Below, piece after piece: positions 44,414 to 53,011 of a stretch of 64,000 bases of DNA. A program made the translations under genes and the position numbers. The stretch comes from Paenisporosarcina sp050269735 (GTDB lineage: Bacteria > Bacillota > Bacilli > Bacillales_A > Planococcaceae): assembly GCF_050269735.1 (NCBI RefSeq), contig NZ_JBNNIX010000001.1:1054001-1118000 (forward strand), written 5' to 3'. The stretch's first letter is position 1. Every line of letters starts with the position of its first letter. The notes beneath the pieces were generated by a model. It made no database searches and had not been told where the DNA came from. It was given only the letters and a program-made list of their open reading frames with translations.

Positions 44414-45556
44414 ATACTTACAGCAAAAAAAGACAATGAAAAATTATTCACTTTGGAAAGACAAATGACGAGAGAACACCTGGAACATTTGCGATCTACA
44501 AGCCAATTTGCATGCCCCCAATGCGGAAACCCCCTACGCTTGAAAATTGGTAAAGTCGTTACTCCCCATTTCGCGCATATCGTTTTGACCGATTGCTTTA
44601 CTTCTTTTTCTGAAAGAGAATCCCCCCCACATTTAATTGGGAAACAACAGCTGGCCGAGTTCTTTAAACGGATTGGCTACAAAGTAGAGGTTGAAGCGTT
44701 CCTTCCTAAGATTTCCCAACGCCCAGATTTATTAATACGAAAAAACAAGAAATTATTTGCCATCGAATTTCAATGTAGTGTCATTCCAACTGAGAATATT
44801 GAAAAAAGAAATATTGGTTATAGGCGAATAAAAATCCCTACTGTTTGGATACTCCGTTCACCACATAATTTTAATACAAGTGGAGTTACTTTAATCAAAT
44901 TATCAAAGTTTGAGCAATCTTTTATTATGATGGATTCCTCATCCAATCCCACATTAATTACTTACAATCCATCCACTTGTCAATTTATTTATTTCAGCCA
45001 ACTTGTTCATATCAGCGGTACATCGTTTATATCCAAGATTTGCACCTTACCAATTGAGGAACAAACTTTTGCTTTTGCACGTGTAAAGCCACTTACAGAG
45101 AACGAACAAAAGCAATATTGGAGAATTTATCAACATAAACGATTAAAATTTTTAACCAATCGAATCTTTTCAAGCAAATTCGGAGCAAAGGATAAGTTCT
45201 TAAATGATTGCTATATTCAACGTATTCTTCCTGAAAATTTGCCAAAGTATATTGGCTTTCCCATAGCTGAATCACAAGTATTTCATCATCATTCAACCGA
45301 ATGGCAGTTGGCGTTAATTTGTTGGCTATCAAAACAGCAAGTAGATTTGGCTAGTGTTAGTGAAAGTATGATTGAATCTTTTCTGAGGGAGCAATGCAAA
45401 ATACTAGATTTAAGACTTGCGATTGATGTTGTTCAGAAATACTGTCAACTGCTGCAACTTATTAATTACAATCTTACTGAATTAGTATTGCAACAATTAG
45501 TAAATGAATCATATTTATTCGAACATTTTCATAGGTTTATAGTTGCAAAACGTTAG
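44414..45556 (+). CDS. coiA: Competence protein CoiA, apparently with an ATA start codon
   Basis: About 380 residues: a zinc-binding FACPQCGNPLRLKIGK...PHFAH region followed by a PD-(D/E)XK-type nuclease core (QRPDLLIRKNKKLFAIEFQCS). CoiA helps recombine incoming DNA during competence. The family N-terminus (M-L/F-x-A...) continues upstream of the first standard start, TTG 44453, to LTAKKDNEKLFTLERQ, and the codon at the Met position is ATA (44414), 7 nt after a perfect AGGAGG. TTG 44453 has no ribosome site and would remove 13 residues. Confidence 0.85.
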   Translation: MLTAKKDNEKLFTLERQMTREHLEHLRSTSQFACPQCGNPLRLKIGKVVTPHFAHIVLTDCFTSFSERESPPHLIGKQQLAEFFKRIGYKVEVEAFLPKISQRPDLLIRKNKKLFAIEFQCSVIPTENIEKRNIGYRRIKIPTVWILRSPHNFNTSGVTLIKLSKFEQSFIMMDSSSNPTLITYNPSTCQFIYFSQLVHISGTSFISKICTLPIEEQTFAFARVKPLTENEQKQYWRIYQHKRLKFLTNRIFSSKFGAKDKFLNDCYIQRILPENLPKYIGFPIAESQVFHHHSTEWQLALICWLSKQQVDLASVSESMIESFLREQCKILDLRLAIDVVQKYCQLLQLINYNLTELVLQQLVNESYLFEHFHRFIVAKR

Positions 45557-45620
45557 GAAAATTGAGAAAATATAGAAGTTATTCGATTTTTCTATTAAAT
45601 CGATTTAAGGGGGAACGGAA

Positions 45621-47438
45621 ATGACAACAGAAACAAAAAACAAAATTTTATCACGCAGTGAAGTACCAACTGAATTAACATGGAAGCTTGAAGATATTTT
45701 TTCAAGTGATGAGGCATGGGAAAGTGAATACAAAGAAGTAAGTGAACTTGCTGGAAAGGCAGATTCATATAAAGGGACGTTCATTAATGGGGCAGAAGCT
45801 CTTTTCAATGCTTTTACCTATAAAGATGAAGTCTTGGAGCGAATCTATCGTTTATACACATACTCTCACATGAGATATGATCAAGACACTACAAATAGCC
45901 ATTACCAAGCGATGGATAGCCGAATTAAAACATTGCTTGTAAAAGTATCAACAGGTTTATCATTTATGACTCCAGAACTTTTGGCTTTAGAAGAAGACAA
46001 AGTTAAAAACTATCTTGAGGAACATGAAGGCTTGCAATTGTACAAGCAAGTATTGAAAGAAATAAACGAAATGCGTCCACATGTTTTGCCAGCTGAACAG
46101 GAAGCTTTGCTTGCTCAACTTTCTGAAGTTGCAAATGCATCTTCGGAAACGTTTGGGATGTTGAACAATGCCGATTTAGAATTCCCAACAATTAAGGATG
46201 AAAACGGAGAAGACCTGGAATTGACTCATGGCCGCTACAGCCGTTTACTTGAAAGTGGAGACCGTCGTGTACGTGAAGATGCATTCCGTGCAATGTACGG
46301 GACATACGGGAAGTTTCGTAACACATTTGCCTCAACATTAGCAGGTAATGTTAAGCGTGATAACGTGAATGCCCGAATCCGTAATTATGATTCTGCCCGA
46401 CATGCGGCAATGTCTGATAATCACATTCCTGAGCAAGTTTATGATAATTTGGTCAATACAGTAAATAAAAACTTACACTTATTGCAACGCTACGTCTCTT
46501 TACGTAAGAAAGTATTATGTGTGGATGAATTGCATATGTGGGATCTTTACACTCCACTAGTTAAAGAAGCGAAAATGGAGATTCCTTATGAAGAAGCAAA
46601 AGAAATCATGCTTAATAGCTTTGCACCTCTAGGTGAAGAGTATGTATCCATCGCTAAAAAGGGATTAGAAGACCGCTGGGTGGATGTAGTCGAGAACAAA
46701 GGAAAACGTTCAGGAGCATATTCTTCTGGGGCATATGGAACAAATCCATATGTGTTGATGAACTGGCAAGATAATGTGAATAATCTATTCACATTGTCAC
46801 ATGAATTCGGTCATAGTCTGCACAGTTATTATTCACGTGCAAATCAACCATTTGTTTACGGGGACTATTCGATTTTCGTTGCTGAAGTTGCATCTACATG
46901 CAATGAAGCATTGCTGAATGAATATATGTTAAAGACAATTGATGATGAGCAAAAACGCATTTATTTATTGAACTATTGGTTGGAAGGTTTCCGTGGAACT
47001 GTATTCCGTCAAACAATGTTCGCTGAATTTGAGCATTTAATTCACAAAATGAATCAAGATGGGGAAGCACTGACAGCTGATAGACTGACTGAAGTTTATT
47101 ATGACTTGAATAAAAAATATTTTGGTGATGATTTGGTAGTGGATGAAGAAATCGGTCTTGAATGGGCTCGTATCCCTCACTTCTATTACAACTATTATGT
47201 TTATCAATATTCAACAGGTTACAGTGCTGCAGTAGCTTTGAGTAATCAAATTCTATCTGAAGGCCAACCAGCAGTTGATCGCTATATCAACCAATTCCTA
47301 AAAGCAGGTTGTTCAGATACACCGATTGAAGTGCTGAAGAAAGCTGGAGTAGATATGACATCTGCTGCACCGATTGAAGAAGCTTGTAAAGTGTTTGAAG
47401 AGAAGCTTGCAGAACTTGAAAGTCTATTATTAAAATAA
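45621..47438 (+). CDS. pepF: Oligoendopeptidase F
   Basis: A 605-residue M3B zinc peptidase that cuts short peptides in the cytosol. The zinc motif HEFGHSLH lies near residue 394, and the family end motif FYNYYVYQYSTGYSAA is present. It could process peptides brought in by the two ABC importers. AAGGGGG precedes the ATG. A terminator follows. Confidence 0.97.
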   Translation: MTTETKNKILSRSEVPTELTWKLEDIFSSDEAWESEYKEVSELAGKADSYKGTFINGAEALFNAFTYKDEVLERIYRLYTYSHMRYDQDTTNSHYQAMDSRIKTLLVKVSTGLSFMTPELLALEEDKVKNYLEEHEGLQLYKQVLKEINEMRPHVLPAEQEALLAQLSEVANASSETFGMLNNADLEFPTIKDENGEDLELTHGRYSRLLESGDRRVREDAFRAMYGTYGKFRNTFASTLAGNVKRDNVNARIRNYDSARHAAMSDNHIPEQVYDNLVNTVNKNLHLLQRYVSLRKKVLCVDELHMWDLYTPLVKEAKMEIPYEEAKEIMLNSFAPLGEEYVSIAKKGLEDRWVDVVENKGKRSGAYSSGAYGTNPYVLMNWQDNVNNLFTLSHEFGHSLHSYYSRANQPFVYGDYSIFVAEVASTCNEALLNEYMLKTIDDEQKRIYLLNYWLEGFRGTVFRQTMFAEFEHLIHKMNQDGEALTADRLTEVYYDLNKKYFGDDLVVDEEIGLEWARIPHFYYNYYVYQYSTGYSAAVALSNQILSEGQPAVDRYINQFLKAGCSDTPIEVLKKAGVDMTSAAPIEEACKVFEEKLAELESLLLK

Positions 47439-47445
47439 TAATTTC

Positions 47446-47476
47446 GACCTCCATTTTTCTTTAGTGGAGGTCTTTT
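47446..47476 (+). terminator. Terminator after pepF
   Basis: GACCTCCA and TGGAGGTC around an 11-nt loop, then T residues. Confidence 0.92.
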
Positions 47477-47525
47477 AATTATATTAATATAATGTGAGAA
47501 AACCTGGAATTTCTGATGATTATCC

Positions 47526-47539
47526 TGGAAGCGCTTACC
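47526..47539. promoter_or_regulatory. Catabolite-response element (cre) without an obvious gene
   Basis: TGGAAGCGCTTACC matches the palindromic cre ideal TGTAAGCGCTTACA except at two positions. CcpA is the known binder. No protein-coding gene starts downstream before the terminator at 47678. Confidence 0.6.
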
Positions 47540-47596
47540 TTATGACGATTTTGTGAAAAAGATTGTGAAAGATTGATTTATTCGTTATGTCATGAT

Positions 47597-47722
47597 ATCG
47601 TTTAGATGTGAAATAAATCACATACAAACATACACCCCTTTGTTTGAACGTGAACATTTCTCCCATCCCCTTTGTGAAAAGAACCGTCTCTCCAGAAATG
47701 GAAAGGCGGTTCTTTATTTTTT
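47597..47722 (+). ncRNA. Candidate small RNA or leader between pepF and yjbH
   Basis: A weak promoter (TTGTGA at 47563, 17 nt, TATGTC) precedes a perfect palindrome ATGTGA-N6-TCACAT (47606-47623, of the CRP/FNR form) and ends at a good terminator with arms AAAGAACCGTCTCTCCA and TGGAAAGGCGGTTCTTT (47678-47722). No convincing ORF lies inside. A short regulated transcript is inferred. Confidence 0.35.
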
Positions 47723-47759
47723 AGAACAAACTATGATGAGGTTAATATTCCTCAAAACA

Positions 47760-47925
47760 GCTACGTTATTCGCGAGCTTTCGAATTCGAATTGATCGTTC
47801 GAGTGGGTTTCGACACTTCGCTTTTCTCGCTGGAGTCTGTGCTGTTTTGGCTCCTGCGGTTACTCGTCGCAATGATGCTCCTGCGGTTACTCGTCGCAGT
47901 TATGCTCCATTACTCGAAACAAGAT
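47760..47925. repeat. G+C-richer intergenic repeat with 27-bp units
   Basis: GCTCCTGCGGTTACTCGTCG recurs at 47850 and 47877, and a shortened form (GCTCC...ACTCG) at 47904, i.e. a 27-bp period. The preceding TTTCGACACTTCGCTTTTCTC stretch looks like the dispersed intergenic repeats of many Bacillales (family resemblance from memory). An ORF over it is not convincing. Confidence 0.6.
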
Positions 47926-47965
47926 AAGTGAGCTTTTATCATTTTTATGGAGTGAAACAATGGAA

Positions 47966-48085
47966 TTAGGAGGAAATTGGATAGTTGCAACGAAATCTAG
48001 AAAGTTGCAACAATAAGGTAGAAAGTTGCAACAAAAACAGTAAAAGTTGCAACAATATCTGAAAAAGTTGCAACCAAAATCCAAA
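47966..48085 (-). repeat. 21-bp-register tandem array F, GTTGCAAC type (5 units)
   Basis: GTTGCAAC starts at 47984, 48004, 48025, 48046 and 48067: steps of 20, 21, 21 and 21. Read on the minus strand the array ends with the same CTATCCAATTTCCTCC flank as arrays A and G. It follows the yjbH terminator in that orientation. Confidence 0.93.
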
Positions 48086-48137
48086 AAATCGATGTTTTAC
48101 ATAAAATCCACTCACAATGACTACTTATAATCGCACA

Positions 48138-48177
48138 AAAGCCCCTCACGCGAGAGTTTCTATCGCATGGGGGGCTA
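48138..48177 (-). terminator. Terminator of the yjbI-yjbH unit
   Basis: Arms AGCCCCTCACGCGA and TCGCATGGGGGGCT pair with two imperfect positions; on the minus strand a short T run follows. Confidence 0.75.
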
Positions 48178-48191
48178 TTAAAGTAAGAAAG

Positions 48192-49004
48192 TTATACTTT
48201 GTGCATATAGGATTTCAGTCTCCATTGATTCGTATCAGCCAAAGGAATGCGTTCCAACTGTTGCAGCAAAGTCCGTTTCTTTAACTCTCGCTCAGCAGCA
48301 TAATTGGTCACACCATAAATAGATGCGATTTCTTTGGTAGATAGCGTATGGTAGCGTTGAAAAAGTTCATCAAGTGTGGGTGGTTCTTGTCGGCTGAGTT
48401 TAATATCCAACATTTCTGCAAGAATTTGCTCGTATACTTCGTAAGAATACACACCACATACTTTCAGGCCTTCGTCTTCAATATGTTCATTAAAAAATAC
48501 CATACTAGGCGACTCATTGACCTCCATTTCACGAGTGATGTGAAGATCGCATTGAAAGGCACGAGTAGCTTCTTTTGACTGTAAATCAGACTTAAATTCT
48601 TCTACATCTAACTGTGCTTCTTCCGCAATAGCCAAAAGGTTTGAGAAGGAAGCCACGTTTTTAGTGTCCAGGAAAAACTGTTCCTGAAGCTTTTGTAGGT
48701 ATCGTACTCCTGCTCGTTTTCCTTGAAGTTCTGCAGCTTTAATGGCTACAGAAGGAAGTGCAGGGTGAGTAAAATCATCAGCATCCAAAGAATCATCAGT
48801 ACAGGTTGAATTCAATGTAGAGAGCTTCGTACTCAGAACGACACGTAACGTGAAATATTGTTCATATTCGACTTGTAATTTCCGTAAAATCGGCTGTAAA
48901 TCAAAGCATGAAGAGCATAGTGGGTCAATAAATGCATAAAGCTCAATTGGCTTTGTTGAACTCGTAGAAACTATCGCTTCGGGCGGAATCTGCAAGTTAT
49001 TCAC
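48192..49004 (-). CDS. yjbH: ClpXP adaptor YjbH (DsbA-like)
   Basis: A 270-residue thioredoxin-fold protein that hands Spx to ClpXP. The CxxC site is in DPLCSSCFDLQ near residues 31-34, and the helical insert and C-terminal helix-turn-like region (YGVTNYAAERELKKR) follow. It overlaps the globin gene by 4 nt, the same pair as in B. subtilis and Staphylococcus. With spx 5 kb away, the regulator and its adaptor are both present. Confidence 0.92.
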   Translation of the reverse strand: MNNLQIPPEAIVSTSSTKPIELYAFIDPLCSSCFDLQPILRKLQVEYEQYFTLRVVLSTKLSTLNSTCTDDSLDADDFTHPALPSVAIKAAELQGKRAGVRYLQKLQEQFFLDTKNVASFSNLLAIAEEAQLDVEEFKSDLQSKEATRAFQCDLHITREMEVNESPSMVFFNEHIEDEGLKVCGVYSYEVYEQILAEMLDIKLSRQEPPTLDELFQRYHTLSTKEIASIYGVTNYAAERELKKRTLLQQLERIPLADTNQWRLKSYMHKV

Positions 49005-49399
49005 ACGATTTCCTCCTCTTGATCTGGCCGGTTCGTCATATGATGAGCCGTTAGTACAAGGCGATGATAAAAGTCGTCGCGGATTTTTCCTTCTAACTCC
49101 ACTTCATCCATTGCTTCATGCATACATTCAAGCCAGGCTTGTGCTCTAGTGGGTGTAATAGGGAAAGGCATATGTCTAGCACGTAACATTGGGTGTCCGT
49201 GTTCTTGTGAATAAATGTTAGGTCCGCCTAAATATTGAGTCAGAAATTGTTTTTGTTTACGAGCGGTTTCCGTCAAATCATCTGGAAATATAGGCTTAAG
49301 CTTTGGGTGTGCCGCGACTCTCTCGTAAAATGCATCAACAAGTTGCGACAATTTATCCGGACCAATTTCCTCATAAGGAATAATAGGTTTTCGGGTCAT
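49001..49399 (-). CDS. yjbI: Truncated haemoglobin (YjbI-like, group II)
   Basis: About 132 residues of the truncated-globin fold (LVDAFYERVAAHPKLKPIFP; QFLTQYLGGPNIYSQEHGHPMLRARH), where the proximal histidine lies in the HGHPMLRARH helix. In staphylococci the YjbI homologue works with YjbH. ATG 49399 has AAAGGAG 8 nt upstream; the 16 upstream codons are not needed. Confidence 0.93.
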   Translation of the reverse strand: MTRKPIIPYEEIGPDKLSQLVDAFYERVAAHPKLKPIFPDDLTETARKQKQFLTQYLGGPNIYSQEHGHPMLRARHMPFPITPTRAQAWLECMHEAMDEVELEGKIRDDFYHRLVLTAHHMTNRPDQEEEIV

Positions 49400-49430
49400 T
49401 ATATAAACTCCTTTGCTTTCGCTGTATTCC

Positions 49431-49459
49431 CATTCTATCAACCTCACGGATATTTCTCA
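49431..49459 (-). promoter_or_regulatory. SigA-type promoter of yjbI-yjbH
   Basis: On the minus strand TTGAGA, a 17-nt spacer and TAGAAT. A palindrome GTACAA-A-TTGTAC lies about 70 bp further upstream (49527-49539). Confidence 0.6.
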
Positions 49460-49554
49460 AACAAATCGATTTTGGTAATTCTTCCATCTGATCTCAGATT
49501 CGTGATTGCACCTAGAATTGGTTAATGTACAAATTGTACTACTTCTCTTAAATT

Positions 49555-50127
49555 TTATTTTTGTTGAGCAGCTTTCATGAACCGTGCAATTTTTTTTGGT
49601 GTTTTACGGACAGGAATTCCATATGTTAGAAGCATTTCATTAAAACTTTGTTGGCCAGTTTCGTAATCCGTAACCTCAAATTCAACTTCGTAATCTGTCT
49701 CTCCCAAATAATCAGAACGATCCAGGACGAGCAAGCCTTTTTGATACGGTATCTCCACGCGACATGTGCGAAGGGATCCGAATGAGAACAAAACTTCCGG
49801 TAATGAAAGGAATTCGTAATAGTCTCGTGGCTTGATAAAGCCGTTCTGTAAAATTTCATCTCGTTCGTATTCATTGATCAGTCGGGTAGTTTCAATCATG
49901 GTATGTTGATTTTCTCCTGGAGCCTTTAAGGTCAATTCATTGCGTTGTTCAAGTACTCGTAATCTAAATCCCATGAAAGCATCACGTAACTGATAATCCT
50001 TTGTGTCAAAGTATGTGTTGGTCTGTATATGGAAGTCTTCCTCAGATACGCCAAATTCACTGCATAAAGTATGAAACTCTTCTTTTTCCAACAAGTTTTT
50101 AAATTCTATTTCTTTTTGAATGGACAT
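49555..50127 (-). CDS. yjbK: CYTH-domain protein (YjbK-like)
   Basis: A 190-residue CYTH phosphohydrolase-type protein. The N-terminal EIEFKNLL matches the ExExK signature of the fold, and later charged strands (FRLRVLEQRNELTLKAPG; DYEVEFEV) line the tunnel that binds triphosphates. Probable triphosphatase; substrate unknown. It is the only minus-strand gene of this block between yjbI and yjbL. Confidence 0.88.
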   Translation of the reverse strand: MSIQKEIEFKNLLEKEEFHTLCSEFGVSEEDFHIQTNTYFDTKDYQLRDAFMGFRLRVLEQRNELTLKAPGENQHTMIETTRLINEYERDEILQNGFIKPRDYYEFLSLPEVLFSFGSLRTCRVEIPYQKGLLVLDRSDYLGETDYEVEFEVTDYETGQQSFNEMLLTYGIPVRKTPKKIARFMKAAQQK

Positions 50128-50236
50128 TGGGATACACCACCTTCTTACTTATTATCCTGAAAAAATTGCAAACTGCAACATATGGGAAGCTATGATAAAA
50201 TATGAGGTAAGTAAAGATTGAAAGGAAGAGCTTATT

Positions 50237-50623
50237 TTGCGTAAAACTTATACTGTCGACAGCGGTGTGCAAAATGAAAACGACATCCGTTTTTTATTAC
50301 AAGAAGTGCCAACCAATCATGAAGTAACAGCTGCGGGACAATTAATAACTGATACAGATGAAAATGCATTCGTCTACTTGATTAATGATGGCGAAGGGTA
50401 TACATATGTGCAATTTCCAAAAACAGTATGGCCATTAATGGCTGTTTCACTTGGAGCAGAGCTTGAGCCTGTGTTGGCTTGGGGGCAGACGGAGATTGTG
50501 CTTGAGAATTTCAGGGAAGAATTAACCATGCTTATTTTTAATATCGAAGGTAATCACAACTATGGTGAAGAATTTGCAAATGCGGTTGAAGAAGCATTTA
50601 AAGAACAGCTTGCAGCAAATTAA
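50237..50623 (+). CDS. yjbL: UPF0738 protein (YjbL-like)
   Basis: A 128-residue soluble, acidic protein. The central YVQFPKTVWP and the C-terminal NHNYGEEFANAVEEAF match the UPF0738 family of unknown function. TTG start behind AAAGGAAGAG. Its position before relQ is as in B. subtilis. Confidence 0.85.
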   Translation: MRKTYTVDSGVQNENDIRFLLQEVPTNHEVTAAGQLITDTDENAFVYLINDGEGYTYVQFPKTVWPLMAVSLGAELEPVLAWGQTEIVLENFREELTMLIFNIEGNHNYGEEFANAVEEAFKEQLAAN

Positions 50624-50668
50624 AAATTAGTAAACACACGTTGATAGCAATGGCAAGGGGGACTGGTC

Positions 50669-51349
50669 ATGGGACAATGGGAGCGTTTTTTAGAACCGTA
50701 TAAACAAGCGGTAGATGAATTGAAGATAAAATTAAAGGGTATGCGGACACAGTATGAAATTGAAAATACAAACTCGCCAATTGAATTTGTTACTGGTCGT
50801 GTAAAACCACTGGCAAGTATTTATGATAAAACACTAGAAAAAGGAATCGCTTTCGAACCTTCTTCAATACTGGTTCATGAACTGCAGGATATTGCAGGAT
50901 TACGCATTATGTGTCAATTCGTAGATGATATAGAAACGGTGGTTGAGTTACTGCGTGATCGCCACGATATAAAAGTAATTGAAGAACGTGACTATATTTC
51001 TCACGAAAAACCGAGTGGATACCGTTCGTATCACATGATTGTCGAATATCCCGTTCAGACCATCCATGGGAAAATTCAGATCCTAGTGGAAATTCAAATT
51101 CGTACGTTGGCAATGAATTTCTGGGCATCCATTGAGCATTCATTAAACTATAAATATAAAGGATTATTTCCTGAAGAAATAAAAAATCGTTTGCAAAGTG
51201 CGGCTGAAGCAGCATTTCGATTAGATGAAGAAATGTCGTTGATTCGTGATGAAATTCAAGAGGCACAAAAATACTTTAGTGAATATAAAGAGAGTGGAAA
51301 TGCAAATTTCCCAGCGAACTCTGCAGAAAGTAGGTCGAAACGTTCATGA
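50669..51349 (+). CDS. relQ: Small alarmone synthetase RelQ (YjbM/SasB)
   Basis: A 226-residue (p)ppGpp synthetase without hydrolase or regulatory domains. Synthetase motifs are HELQDIAGLRIMCQFVDDI, ISHEKPSGYRSYHMIVEYP and EIQIRTLAMNFWASIEHSL. It transfers pyrophosphate from ATP to GDP/GTP under cell-wall stress. AAGGGGG precedes the ATG, and it overlaps nadK by 4 nt. Confidence 0.95.
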   Translation: MGQWERFLEPYKQAVDELKIKLKGMRTQYEIENTNSPIEFVTGRVKPLASIYDKTLEKGIAFEPSSILVHELQDIAGLRIMCQFVDDIETVVELLRDRHDIKVIEERDYISHEKPSGYRSYHMIVEYPVQTIHGKIQILVEIQIRTLAMNFWASIEHSLNYKYKGLFPEEIKNRLQSAAEAAFRLDEEMSLIRDEIQEAQKYFSEYKESGNANFPANSAESRSKRS

Positions 51350-52146
51350 AATTTGCCATTCAATCAAGGAATGATGCACACTCAAACGAACTGATGGACA
51401 GTGCAAAAACCTACTTGTCGGATTTTGGACTGGTGTGGGATGACGAATCACCAGATATCGTGATATCTATTGGTGGCGATGGTACTTTATTGCATGCTTT
51501 CCATCGCTATCGGGAACAGTTGTCCACAGTAGCATTTGTAGGGATTCATACCGGCCACTTAGGGTTTTATGCAGATTGGAAACCAGCCGAAATTGAAAAA
51601 TTGGTCATTTCAATTGCAAAAAAAGAATTTGAAGTAATCCAGTATCCTTTGCTAGAAGCGACAATCAATTATCGCAATACTGATGAACAAAGCGTTTATT
51701 TGGCTTTAAACGAAAGTACCATTAAATCTCCTGACGTGACATTGGTGATGGACGTCGAATTAAATGACAGTCATTTTGAACGATTCCGTGGCGATGGTCT
51801 TTGTATGTCTACACCTTCAGGAAGTACAGCCTATAACAAAGCTCTTGGTGGAGCAATTATCCACCCATCCTTAGAAGCAATGCAACTGACAGAAATGGCA
51901 TCCATAAACAATCGGGTCTTCCGTACTGTCGGCGCACCTTTAGTATTGCCGTCACATCATACATGTGTGTTAAAGCCAGTTAAAGCAGTTGATTTTATGG
52001 TGACAATCGATCATTTGCAACTGCTTCATAAAGACGTAAAATCCATTCAATATCGTGTCGCAAAAGAAAAAGTGCGTTTTGCACGTTTCAGACCTTTCCC
52101 ATTCTGGAAACGCGTTCACGATTCATTTATCGACAGCGATGTATAA
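51346..52146 (+). CDS. nadK: NAD kinase
   Basis: A 266-residue NAD kinase. The diagnostic GGDGT motif is at residues 43-47 (SIGGDGTLLHAF) and the second motif STPSGSTAYNKALGG near the middle. It makes NADP from NAD. It overlaps relQ upstream and the pseudouridine synthase downstream, an arrangement conserved in Bacillales. Confidence 0.97.
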   Translation: MKFAIQSRNDAHSNELMDSAKTYLSDFGLVWDDESPDIVISIGGDGTLLHAFHRYREQLSTVAFVGIHTGHLGFYADWKPAEIEKLVISIAKKEFEVIQYPLLEATINYRNTDEQSVYLALNESTIKSPDVTLVMDVELNDSHFERFRGDGLCMSTPSGSTAYNKALGGAIIHPSLEAMQLTEMASINNRVFRTVGAPLVLPSHHTCVLKPVKAVDFMVTIDHLQLLHKDVKSIQYRVAKEKVRFARFRPFPFWKRVHDSFIDSDV

Positions 52147-53011
52147 ACAATTTCATTTAGTATTTAACGCAACAGAGCCGATTTTACTTCGTGAAGCCCT
52201 GGGTAAATGGGGAATATCTAAACGTAGCTTAACGTCGATAAAATTCGACGGAGGATGCTTACTTGTAAATGGACAAGAAAAAACGGTCAGACATCCTCTC
52301 TCAGTGGGAGATGTTGTGACCGTTCTTTTTCCTTATGAAGAAGTTAGTGAAGGGCTGATACGCCAAAAAGGACCGCTGGACATCGTTTATGAAGATGATG
52401 TTCTATTGATTGTTAATAAACCACCAGGTCAAAGCACAATTCCTTCAAGGGAACATCCATCCAATACCTTAGCAAATTATATTGCCCATTATTACGAAGA
52501 AATGTCGATTCCTTCGACGGTTCATATTTTAACTCGTCTCGACAAAGATACATCCGGCTTAGTTTGTTTAGTGAAAAATCGACACATTCATCACATCATG
52601 AATCATGGTCATGTGATGAATAAAACATATGAGGCAATTGTTCACGGAAAAATCGAGAAACCGTTTCAAGAAATCATCGAACCGATTGGACGTAAAGGAG
52701 ACAGCATAATCGAAAGAGAAGTAAGGGAAGACGGACTTTTTGCTCATACTGACATCAGCATAATTCGACAAGATTTTCATTTTTCTCATGTAAGATGTTT
52801 GTTGCACACAGGAAGAACGCACCAAATCCGTGTCCATTTGGCTCATATCGGGCATCCCATTATGGGTGATGATCTATACGGTGGGAAACTAGATTTAATC
52901 AAGCGACAGGCACTGCATTGTGCATCTGTTGAAATCAAACACCCATTAACAGGGGAAATGTTGACCATTACAAGCCCTTTGCCCGCAGATATGAAAAAGC
53001 TACTTAGTTAG
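52139..53011 (+). CDS. RluA-family 23S rRNA pseudouridine synthase (YjbO-like)
   Basis: About 290 residues. The catalytic aspartate is in LTRLDKDTSGL, with HTGRTHQIRVHLAHIGHPI typical of RluA/RluD. An N-terminal region rich in beta structure stands where RluD has an S4 domain. ATG 52139 overlaps the nadK stop by 8 bp; extension to 52055 lies inside nadK and is a shadow. Its target uridine is unknown. Its 3' end overlaps prpE by 4 bp. Confidence 0.92.
   Translation: MYKQFHLVFNATEPILLREALGKWGISKRSLTSIKFDGGCLLVNGQEKTVRHPLSVGDVVTVLFPYEEVSEGLIRQKGPLDIVYEDDVLLIVNKPPGQSTIPSREHPSNTLANYIAHYYEEMSIPSTVHILTRLDKDTSGLVCLVKNRHIHHIMNHGHVMNKTYEAIVHGKIEKPFQEIIEPIGRKGDSIIEREVREDGLFAHTDISIIRQDFHFSHVRCLLHTGRTHQIRVHLAHIGHPIMGDDLYGGKLDLIKRQALHCASVEIKHPLTGEMLTITSPLPADMKKLLS

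Noticed and set aside
47592..47927. 111-codon ORF between pepF and yjbH
   Set aside because: Crosses a strong terminator and a 27-bp repeat, has no ribosome site and no recognisable protein features.
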